Assembly: GCA_002321855.1 (NCBI GenBank)
Contig: DCMX01000051.1
Coordinates: forward strand, 604-6,528
DNA length: 5,925 nt
Source of the DNA: Fidelibacterota bacterium UBA1611
Lineage (GTDB): Bacteria; Fidelibacterota; Marinisomatia; Marinisomatales; UBA1611
Reading direction: 5' to 3'
Made by a program: the position numbers and the translations under genes. Below the pieces are notes generated by a model. The model made no database searches. It worked only from the letters and a program-made list of their open reading frames with translations, and was not told the DNA's origin. This document shows, one piece after another, positions 1 through 5,925 of the stretch (position 1 is the stretch's first letter; the number at the start of each line of letters is the position of its first letter).

Positions 1-40
1 TCCCAAAGCAGGTGCGCTAACCGGACTGCGCCACACTCCG
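1..40 (-). tRNA. tRNA-Pro (anticodon TGG), 5' part only, cut by window edge
   Basis: Read on the minus strand, this is the first 40 nucleotides of a tRNA: a 5' acceptor strand CGGAGTG, a D arm with a GCGC/GCGC stem, the 5' anticodon strand CCTGC and the loop TTTGGGA. The anticodon TGG (complement of positions 3-5) reads the proline codon CCA and, by wobble, other CCN codons. The C at the 5' end is typical of bacterial tRNA-Pro. The window ends exactly at the end of the anticodon loop, so the T arm, the acceptor 3' strand and any encoded CCA lie outside. The gene directly abuts the 3' CCA of the upstream tRNA-His, so both are surely cut from one precursor. Confidence 0.9.
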
Positions 41-118
41 TGGGGTGAGCGATGGGACTTGAACCCACGGCCTCCTGGGCCACAACCAGGTGCTCTAACC
101 AGCTGAGCTACGCCCACC
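41..118 (-). tRNA. tRNA-His (anticodon GTG)
   Basis: A complete cloverleaf can be folded on the minus strand. The acceptor stem GTGGGCG pairs with CGCTCAC (one G-T wobble), the D stem is GCTC/GAGC, the anticodon stem CCTGG/CCAGG carries the loop TTGTGGC, and the T stem GTGGG/CCCAT encloses TTCAAGT. The anticodon GTG (complement of 81-83) reads histidine codons. The gene encodes the extra 5' G at position -1 (base 118) opposite discriminator C73 (base 44), the identity element for histidyl-tRNA synthetase, and it encodes its own 3' CCA (43-41). The next tRNA starts at base 40 with no spacer. No convincing promoter could be assigned in the upstream region (119-231). Confidence 0.97.
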
Positions 119-231
119 ATATCGCTAAGAATCGACAAGTACCAATTTTAAACGGCAAAACTTACAGGAATTACCATAGGTCCAAAAGAAAATCGGGCGG
201 GACAATTACTTCGGCCGATGTAATTTCGCCT

Positions 232-1614
232 ATGCGTCTTTTATCAAGATATTTCTTCCGAGAAATGGTATTGCCATTTCTTTTCTCCTTAGGAATGATC
301 ACCTTTATACTATTTGTCAATTTTCTCTTGCGAGCACTGGACAGGTTCTTAGGAAAAGGTCTCGATTTAATTACCATCCTGGAATATTTATTTTTAAACC
401 TTGCTTGGATTTTAGCGCTATCTGTACCTATGGCTGTTCTACTAGCAACTTTAATGACCTTTGGGAGACTAGCAGAAGATAACGAAATCAATGCTATGAG
501 GGCATCCGGTATTGGTTTTTTAACCATTATGCGTTCACCGCTTTTGTTTGGAGCAATTGTCACTATTCTTTTAATCTATTTCAACAATTATATACTTCCG
601 GAGATGAATTTTAAGGCACGTTTACTTTCTGGAGATATTTATCGCAAGCGACCGGATATGAATATCGAACCGGGAATCTTTCTTGATAACCTACCAGACT
701 ATAGCATGATTATTGGTGGAAAAACGAGGGATAGGATGACTGACGTTCGTATTTTTTCGAAGGGAAATAAAGAAGCCCAAACCAGTATCCACGCAAATTC
801 GGGAACACTTTCTACTTTAGATGATGCTTTTTTGCTAACCTTATTTGATGGTGAAATCCACGAGTTAGAACAGAAGGATTACACCAATTACAGACGCATC
901 ATTTTTGCAAGACATGTCATTATTATTCCAGCGGAAGATTTACTCCTGAACCGCCGTGATTCCACTAGTCGAACAGATAGGGAAATGACTGTTACAATGA
1001 TGAGAAAAAAAATACGCAATTATAAAAACCGACTTGATGTGGTTTATGGTCGTCTCGCTGGGGCATATTTTCGAACAATAGGAGATAGCTTACAGCCAAA
1101 GAGCATTCAACAAGGCACTCAGTACATTCAGAGGACACGCAATTCTATCAATAGTGATACAACTCTGACTCAAGCCCAACTCTGGAAAAAAGAACAGAAA
1201 TTGCGTAGCCTAGAGCGTCAAATAAAAAATGAGTTTAATCTAATCAATAGTTATTTAAAAAGTCGTAATAAATACGGGGTTGAACTTCATAAGAAATTCT
1301 CTATTCCTGTTGCCTGCATTCTTTTTGTTCTTTTAGGTGCGCCTTTAGGGGTCATGTCTAAACGAGGTGGGTTTGCAGTAAGCACTAGCCTTAGTTTCGG
1401 TTTTTTTCTGGTATATTACGTTTTGTTAATCGGCGGAGAGGAAATGGCAGACCGAAATGCTATTCATCCTGTAATTGGCATGTGGACCCCTAATGTAGTA
1501 CTTCTGTCAGTAGCTCTTTATTTGAACCTACATACAGTTCGAGAACGAGCACCTATACCAATGCAGTTTTTAACTATATTTAAAAGAAAAAAACCAATAC
1601 ATGATTCCATCTGA
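232..1614 (+). CDS. LptF/LptG-family lipopolysaccharide export permease (YjgP/YjgQ)
   Basis: This 460-residue inner-membrane protein belongs to the LptF/LptG family. These permease subunits pair with the LptB ATPase to extract LPS from the inner membrane and pass it to the periplasmic Lpt bridge. Visible parts, in order: TM1 ~12-35, TM2 ~52-76, the cytoplasmic coupling-helix region with the family-typical run FGRLAEDNEINAMRASGIG (77-95), TM3 ~100-121, a periplasmic beta-jellyroll region ~125-235, a charged helical insert ~245-350, then TM4 ~354-374, TM5 ~382-401 and TM6 ~412-433. E. coli LptF and LptG are about 360 residues, so the insert accounts for the extra length. I cannot say whether this is LptF or LptG; no second paralogue is in the window. 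ATG 232 is chosen because it opens directly into the TM1 leader, while the same frame further upstream runs through the tRNA. No clear Shine-Dalgarno precedes it; the 8-base palindrome TCGGCCGA lies at 211-218. Its 3' end overlaps the phosphorylase gene by 14 bases. Confidence 0.93.
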   Translation: MRLLSRYFFREMVLPFLFSLGMITFILFVNFLLRALDRFLGKGLDLITILEYLFLNLAWILALSVPMAVLLATLMTFGRLAEDNEINAMRASGIGFLTIMRSPLLFGAIVTILLIYFNNYILPEMNFKARLLSGDIYRKRPDMNIEPGIFLDNLPDYSMIIGGKTRDRMTDVRIFSKGNKEAQTSIHANSGTLSTLDDAFLLTLFDGEIHELEQKDYTNYRRIIFARHVIIIPAEDLLLNRRDSTSRTDREMTVTMMRKKIRNYKNRLDVVYGRLAGAYFRTIGDSLQPKSIQQGTQYIQRTRNSINSDTTLTQAQLWKKEQKLRSLERQIKNEFNLINSYLKSRNKYGVELHKKFSIPVACILFVLLGAPLGVMSKRGGFAVSTSLSFGFFLVYYVLLIGGEEMADRNAIHPVIGMWTPNVVLLSVALYLNLHTVRERAPIPMQFLTIFKRKKPIHDSI

Positions 1615-2905
1615 GATTATTGCCCGAAAGCGAGATGGTATTGCTTTGTCTCGACAAGAATTGACATGGTTCATTGAACAATTCATTAATAATGAATTGA
1701 CCAATAGTCAGATGGCTGCAATGCTCATGGCAATCTACTTCAAGGGAATGACTGAAGATGAAACGATATTTCTGGTAGAAGCTATGATCAATTCAGGTGC
1801 AACCTTAGATTTTAGCGGCAATAAAAAATATGTGGCTGATAAGCATAGCACTGGGGGAATCGGTGATAAGGTATCGCTAATTCTAGTACCATTACTGGCA
1901 TGTATTGGTATGACGGTACCGATGATTGCAGGTCGGGGTCTGGAGTTCACCGGAGGGACCATTGATAAACTGGAAAGTATTCCTGGATTTAAGACCAATC
2001 CAACTCTGGAGCAATTTTCAGCTTGGGTAAAACTCAACGGATGTGCTATAATAGGGCAGACTCAACAAATCTGTCCCGTTGACAATAAACTTTATTCTCT
2101 ACGAAACGTTACCGCAACTGTGCCATCAATCCCCTTAATCTGTAGTTCAATCATGAGTAAAAAAATTGCTGAAGGAGTTCAAGGACTGATACTGGATATA
2201 AAGATAGGCAAGGGTGCTTTCATGAAGACTATTGACCAGGGTCAAGAATTGGGTGAATGGATGTATAAGATTGGTAAAGCATTCAACTTAAATACTGATA
2301 TCGTATTTACCAGTATGGACCAACCATTGGGCCGGCTTGCCGGTCTGCGCTGCGAAATCATTGAAACCATGGATTGCTTGAATGGAAATGGACCTAAGGA
2401 TACAATGGAAGTGGTATTAGAATTGGGTTCTCGTCTTATACTACAAGCCGGACTAACCGATAATATATCTTCAGCGAACGATTTATTGATATCTCATATC
2501 GAAAACGGTACTGCAGACGCGAAATTCAGAGAAATGATATCCTGTCAGGGTGGTGACATAGAAAAATGTCTGTCAAAAGTAATGAAGCCTGAATATGAGC
2601 AATCGGTCACAGCATATAACGATGGATTTATTCATAATATGGAAACGGAAAAAATCGGATGGGCTTTGGTAGAAATGGGGTGTGGTCATAAGTCAACCCA
2701 CGATGAATTGGATTATTCTGCGGGTATTGAATTCCTCGCCAAAACGGGGGACAGGGTAAAAAAAGATGATCCTGTTTACCGCGTATTTAGTGCAAATAAT
2801 GCGAGGATTGAAAAAGCAATAGAGATGCTGAAGAGTACATTTTCTATTAGCAAAAACAAACCTGAATTTTCGTTAATCTTGGACTCTACAGATGTATCAC
2901 TATAG
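1601..2905 (+). CDS. deoA: Thymidine / pyrimidine-nucleoside phosphorylase
   Basis: This 434-residue cytoplasmic enzyme matches the usual family length (E. coli DeoA 440, B. subtilis Pdp about 433). The family splits thymidine, deoxyuridine or uridine with phosphate into base plus (deoxy)ribose-1-phosphate for salvage and catabolism. Domains: N-terminal helical domain ~1-66, phosphate-binding alpha/beta domain ~73-330 (Glycos_transf_3) and C-terminal PYNP domain ~340-415. KHSTGG (81-86) holds the equivalent of E. coli His85, and Arg168, Ser183 and Lys187 match Arg171, Ser186 and Lys190 of the pyrimidine site. The signature AGRGLEFTGGTIDKLE (110-125) is unusual: most relatives have SGRGLGHTGGT, so a phosphate-contact serine is Ala110 and the G-H pair is Glu115-Phe116. 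The Arg168 motif reads RNVT rather than RDVT/RDIT. Thymidine versus broad pyrimidine specificity cannot be decided by eye. ATG 1601 lies inside the end of the permease gene (+1 frame), with only a weak A-rich leader before it, which suggests translational coupling. Confidence 0.94.
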   Translation: MIPSEIIARKRDGIALSRQELTWFIEQFINNELTNSQMAAMLMAIYFKGMTEDETIFLVEAMINSGATLDFSGNKKYVADKHSTGGIGDKVSLILVPLLACIGMTVPMIAGRGLEFTGGTIDKLESIPGFKTNPTLEQFSAWVKLNGCAIIGQTQQICPVDNKLYSLRNVTATVPSIPLICSSIMSKKIAEGVQGLILDIKIGKGAFMKTIDQGQELGEWMYKIGKAFNLNTDIVFTSMDQPLGRLAGLRCEIIETMDCLNGNGPKDTMEVVLELGSRLILQAGLTDNISSANDLLISHIENGTADAKFREMISCQGGDIEKCLSKVMKPEYEQSVTAYNDGFIHNMETEKIGWALVEMGCGHKSTHDELDYSAGIEFLAKTGDRVKKDDPVYRVFSANNARIEKAIEMLKSTFSISKNKPEFSLILDSTDVSL

Positions 2906-5035
2906 GTTTCGATGTATACGGCATTTTTGAGTCGGTTCTGTACTCTGCTTAAAAATTTCTTTTTCTATTGGACAAGCCCTTCGTATAGCCATTTTTGATA
3001 CAGAACAAATCTCAGCAGTTATTATTCCTTTTGGTCTTTGAAAATTCAAACGCGGAAATTCCAATTCTTTATGACCATCTCTCATAAACTTGGCCCAGGC
3101 AGGTAATGCTGCACGAGATCCATCTTGACCTTCCCCAAGACTGACCTGGTAATCATCAACACCAAACCATACACCAGCAGCAATTTGAGGCGTAAAGCCA
3201 ACAAACCAAGCATCACTCCAACCCTGGGTAGTGCCAGTTTTTCCCGCTGCTTGTCGGGAAAAATTGTATTTCCAACGGGCACTTCCACCAGTTCCACGAT
3301 CCATAACCGTTTGCATGAGATTGGTCATTAAATATGCTGTTTCTTCGCTCAGTACTTCATGACGTTCCGGGTAATATTCTCTGACAATATTTCCATAACG
3401 ATCTTCTATCTTGGTAATTACCAAAGGCTGTGAATATACACCCCCATTAGCATAAGCAGCATATGCTGATACCATTTCTAGAGGAATAACCTCTGACGTC
3501 CCAAGAGCAATAGCATCTACAGCCCGGATATCTGTTGTAATTCCCATCCGTTGTGCTGTGCGCTTTACCTGCTCTGCTGGAGCAAAATCTTGCTGAACAA
3601 TTCTTACAGAAATCAGGTTTAAGGATTTGCGAAGCCCTTCCCGCAGAGTAGTAAGACCTCCAGTACTTCCTCCATAGTTCTGGGGTTTCCATTTGACCCA
3701 AGAACCATCTGTATTCTGTACATTGAGAACTACCGGTTGATTTAAAAGCTGTTCAGTAACCGGGTATCCGTTTTCCAACGCGGTAGTATAAACAAATGGT
3801 TTGAACACAGAACCAGGTTGACGACGGGCCTGTACTGCCCGGTTGTATTGATCATGATAATCAGGACGGCCGCCTATCATTGCTAAAACACTACCTGTAT
3901 GAGGATCAATCGCCACAAAAGCAGTTTGAACTAGCAATTTGCCACGTAAATCTTTATACAATTCTTGCCCCCCATTCATCATCAACCTTACTGAATCTTC
4001 TGGATAAATTGTCAGAAGACCTAACTGTTCAAATTCTTCTTTATCATTGAAAATTCGTTTATTTAGCTTTTTTTGGGCGCTCTCTACAGATTCCATGACA
4101 GATCTTTCTGCAATCAACTGCAACCGGGAATCCAAGGTTGTAAATATCTTCAAACCATCCCTGTAGATATTAATTCCTAATGCGTCATCCTTTTTTTCCA
4201 AGATTCGTCGAACATATTCAGTAAAATAAGGTGCTGAACCACGTTTTGGTTCATCCATAACTGACTCCAGTGTCATAATACGGTATTGTTCATACTCGGC
4301 TTGAGATATATATACCTGGTCTCGCATAAGCCGGAGTACGGTATTCCTGCGGCGCAAAGCCCTATTGGGATGACGAACTGGTGAATAACTGGCTGGTGAA
4401 GGTAGTAACCCAACTAAAAGTGCTGATTCATCCACCGTTAGTTTATTGGATTCTTTACCAAAAAACCGTTTTGTGGCCGCTTCTACTCCATAGGTGCCAT
4501 GTCCAAAATGGACCGTATTAAGGTACATTTCTAATATCTCTTCTTTGGTATAGGTCCGTTCGATCTGGACAGCTGTAATCACCTCCTTTACCTTCCGAAG
4601 AACACTATCCTCAAACCCAATTGATTTATATAGGTTACGGGCCAGTTGCTGGGTCAGCGTACTGAACCCCTGACGGTAACTCAATGATAGTATATTCACT
4701 ACAAGGGCACGAGCAACACTACGGAGCGAAAGACCCCAATGCTCTGTGAATCGCCGGTCTTCAGATGCAATTATTGCATTCTGCATATGACCGGGGATTT
4801 TTTCTAGTTCTACAAATACTCGTTTCTGAACAAATAGCTCATTCAACACCTGACCATCTGATGAATAGATACGTGTCACCAAATCAGGATCATAATTTTC
4901 CAACTGTTCAAGGGATGGGAGATCCCGGGAAAGAAAAACTATAATTAATAGCAAAGTAACTATACCGCCGAAAGCTATGGCCATTGAATGCCAAAATATA
5001 CGGGTGAGTTCATTCATTGGCTGCGATTTGGTCAT
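2900..5035 (-). CDS. Bifunctional class A penicillin-binding protein (PBP1A type)
   Basis: This 711-residue inner-membrane enzyme polymerises lipid II into glycan strands (GT51 domain) and cross-links peptides (transpeptidase domain) in the periplasm. Residues are numbered from ATG 5035. A short cytoplasmic tail precedes one membrane anchor (~15-36). The GT51 domain (~50-225) shows EDRRF (92-96, catalytic Glu92), FSTLTQQLARN (124-134), a second likely catalytic Glu151 in RKVKE, and GHGTYGVEAATKRFFGK. The transpeptidase (~370-650) has all three penicillin-fold motifs: SVFK (Ser409, Lys412), SLN (471-473) and KTGTT (599-603). The tail has the paired cysteines Cys677 and Cys688 often seen at the end of this family. 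Length is below E. coli PBP1a (850) but normal for shorter PBP1A-type proteins (mrcA/ponA family). The start is uncertain: TTG 5041 would add two residues and ATG 5017 would remove six; none has a good ribosome-binding site. It follows fumC on the same strand after a short gap and converges on the phosphorylase gene, overlapping by six bases. Confidence 0.95.
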   Translation of the reverse strand: MTKSQPMNELTRIFWHSMAIAFGGIVTLLLIIVFLSRDLPSLEQLENYDPDLVTRIYSSDGQVLNELFVQKRVFVELEKIPGHMQNAIIASEDRRFTEHWGLSLRSVARALVVNILSLSYRQGFSTLTQQLARNLYKSIGFEDSVLRKVKEVITAVQIERTYTKEEILEMYLNTVHFGHGTYGVEAATKRFFGKESNKLTVDESALLVGLLPSPASYSPVRHPNRALRRRNTVLRLMRDQVYISQAEYEQYRIMTLESVMDEPKRGSAPYFTEYVRRILEKKDDALGINIYRDGLKIFTTLDSRLQLIAERSVMESVESAQKKLNKRIFNDKEEFEQLGLLTIYPEDSVRLMMNGGQELYKDLRGKLLVQTAFVAIDPHTGSVLAMIGGRPDYHDQYNRAVQARRQPGSVFKPFVYTTALENGYPVTEQLLNQPVVLNVQNTDGSWVKWKPQNYGGSTGGLTTLREGLRKSLNLISVRIVQQDFAPAEQVKRTAQRMGITTDIRAVDAIALGTSEVIPLEMVSAYAAYANGGVYSQPLVITKIEDRYGNIVREYYPERHEVLSEETAYLMTNLMQTVMDRGTGGSARWKYNFSRQAAGKTGTTQGWSDAWFVGFTPQIAAGVWFGVDDYQVSLGEGQDGSRAALPAWAKFMRDGHKELEFPRLNFQRPKGIITAEICSVSKMAIRRACPIEKEIFKQSTEPTQKCRIHRNL

Positions 5036-5060
5036 TTCCAAATTTACTGATTAACGTTTG

Positions 5061-5074
5061 GAACCTGCAGGTTC
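5061..5074. repeat. Perfect 14-base palindrome between fumC and the PBP gene
   Basis: GAACCTGCAGGTTC reads identically on both strands. It sits in the 71-base gap between the fumC stop and the PBP start. Immediately upstream of it on the minus strand is TAATAT (5080-5075), a plausible -10 element, although I find no good -35 element at the right distance. The palindrome would then overlap the transcription start, which suits an operator. As RNA it could form only a five-pair hairpin with a four-base loop and is not followed by a U-run, so an intrinsic terminator is unlikely. The palindrome itself is certain; a regulatory role is inference. Confidence 0.55.
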
Positions 5075-5106
5075 ATATTACCTGGATAGTGTCCAAAAAA
5101 ACTATT

Positions 5107-5925
5107 CTACAAGTCAGTCTTTTTTTGAGGATGAATCATATTTTCCGGTTTTACAAGACGGTCAAATTCATCACCATCCATATAACCTAAGGAAATGATC
5201 GATTCCTTTAAAGTAAGGTTCTCTTTAAAAGCCTTTTTAGCTACTTCAGCTGCTTTATCGTAACCAATATGAGGGTTAAGAATAGTGACCAGCATCAAAG
5301 AATTATACAAATTTTTATCAATTCGTTGTCTATTGGGTTCAATACCTACTACGGCATTTTCAGAAAAGGAGATACAAGCATCAGATATTAATTTAATCGA
5401 TTCTAATATATTATATGCTAAAACTGGACGATATACATTGAGTTCAAAATTACCACTTGCACCCGCCATTGAAATTGTCACATCATTTCCCATCACCTGG
5501 GTACACACCATTGTCATAGCCTCACATTGTGTGGGGTTAACCTTTCCTGGCATAATTGATGACCCAGGTTCATTAGCCGGCAAAATAAGTTCTCCTATCC
5601 CGGAACGTGGCCCTGATGCTAGCCAGCGGATATCATTCGCTATTTTAAATAAGGAACCAGCGATCACTTTGAGAACTCCAGAAAGTTCAACAATACTATC
5701 TTGACCACCAAGAGCCTCAAATTTATTGTCTGCGGTTCGAAAAGGTAGACCTGTAAGTTCAATGATTTCCTTGGCAACCGCTTCCGCAAAACCAGCTGGA
5801 GAATTGATTCCCGTACCTACAGCGGTACCGCCCATGGGTAGTTCGTAACAATGGTCAAGTCCTTTTTCCAAGCGAGACAAACCATGATCCATAGCAGAAA
5901 CATATCCGGAAAATTCCTGACCCAA
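5107..5925 (-). CDS. fumC: Fumarate hydratase class II, C-terminal part (N-terminus beyond window)
   Basis: Class II fumarase is the homotetrameric, iron-independent cytoplasmic enzyme that interconverts fumarate and malate in the TCA cycle. The 272 codons here align from memory with E. coli FumC from about residue 197 to near its end (467), with almost no length change, so roughly 58% is present. The first codon is TTG within the internal LGQE motif, not a start; the catalytic-histidine segment (E. coli His188) lies just outside. Visible hallmarks are GGTAVGTG (32-39 of the fragment), NKFEAL, the KIANDIRWLASGPR helix, the superfamily signature GSSIMPGKVNP (121-131, with catalytic loop serine and substrate-binding Lys and Asn), QVMGND, GNFELN and the HIGYDKAAE region. 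NPTQCEA after the signature marks fumarase rather than aspartase. The gene reads toward the PBP gene with no obvious intrinsic terminator between them, so read-through is possible. Confidence 0.96.
   Translation of the reverse strand: MGQEFSGYVSAMDHGLSRLEKGLDHCYELPMGGTAVGTGINSPAGFAEAVAKEIIELTGLPFRTADNKFEALGGQDSIVELSGVLKVIAGSLFKIANDIRWLASGPRSGIGELILPANEPGSSIMPGKVNPTQCEAMTMVCTQVMGNDVTISMAGASGNFELNVYRPVLAYNILESIKLISDACISFSENAVVGIEPNRQRIDKNLYNSLMLVTILNPHIGYDKAAEVAKKAFKENLTLKESIISLGYMDGDEFDRLVKPENMIHPQKKTDL

Noticed and set aside
1..118. tRNA cluster as an integration site (attachment site) for a mobile element
   Set aside because: No integrase, direct repeat of a tRNA 3' end or foreign gene is visible, and the flanking genes are housekeeping.
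52..231. N-terminal extension of the permease reading frame by 60 residues
   Set aside because: The extension translates the antisense of tRNA-His and the intergenic leader; ATG 232 begins a family-typical N-terminus.
2023..2052. Promoter-like TTGGGT - 18 bases - TGC TATAAT inside the phosphorylase gene
   Set aside because: The extended -10 match is good, but these codons encode family-conserved residues (the CAIIGQ region) and no gene starts downstream in a matching place; most likely chance in AT-rich coding DNA.
2909..2928. Possible terminator after the phosphorylase gene (ATG...CAT stem followed by TTTTT)
   Set aside because: The stem has only about three pairs and lies inside the PBP coding sequence; too weak to call.
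2922..2998. Direct repeat CATTTTTGA at 2922-2930 and 2990-2998
   Set aside because: Nine bases, AT-rich, both copies within PBP codons; expected by chance.
5085..5127. A-run and T-run flanking the fumC stop as an intrinsic terminator
   Set aside because: The pairings available (A-run/T-run, or the five-pair ATAGT/ACTAT stem) are AT-only or short and have no GC-rich stem next to a U-run in the direction of transcription.
5285..5704. Open frame of 139 codons on the plus strand within fumC
   Set aside because: It is antisense to highly conserved fumarase sequence and resembles no protein I know; it is a shadow frame. The same applies to the frames at 171-563, 1735-2037, 3082-3297, 3125-3331 and 3447-3701.

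Overview
This window looks like an ordinary housekeeping region of a Gram-negative (diderm) bacterial chromosome with a moderately AT-rich composition. A lipopolysaccharide-export permease (LptF/LptG family) together with a bifunctional class A penicillin-binding protein implies an outer membrane and a peptidoglycan wall. The permease carries an extra ~100-residue segment compared with the E. coli proteins, and none of the visible starts has a strong Shine-Dalgarno sequence. Both traits are common in the Bacteroidetes/Fibrobacteres-Chlorobi/Marinimicrobia assemblage. I infer that general neighbourhood with low certainty; no taxonomic marker in the window settles it.

Layout, left to right: (1) positions 1-118, minus strand: two tandem tRNA genes, tRNA-His(GTG) followed with no spacer by tRNA-Pro(TGG), the latter cut off by the window edge. 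(2) Positions 119-231: a short divergent intergenic region with no convincing promoter. (3) Positions 232-2905, plus strand: an LptF/LptG-family permease gene overlapping by 14 bases a thymidine/pyrimidine-nucleoside phosphorylase gene, so the two are probably one transcript with coupled translation. (4) Positions 2900-5035, minus strand: a class A PBP (PBP1A type) that converges on the phosphorylase gene; the two stop codons lie in a shared palindromic hexamer. (5) Positions 5036-5106: a 71-base gap holding a perfect 14-base palindrome. (6) Positions 5107-5925, minus strand: the C-terminal ~58% of class II fumarase (fumC), which runs off the right edge.

Functionally, the genes cover envelope building (LPS transport, peptidoglycan polymerisation and cross-linking), nucleoside salvage, the TCA cycle and translation. 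They do not form a single pathway. I found no mobile element, CRISPR array, toxin-antitoxin pair, phage gene or defence system, and I do not think the window contains an undescribed system. The points most worth a second look are the altered phosphate-loop motif of the phosphorylase, the zero-spacer tRNA pair, the shared-stop convergent junction, the enlarged permease and the palindrome upstream of the PBP gene.
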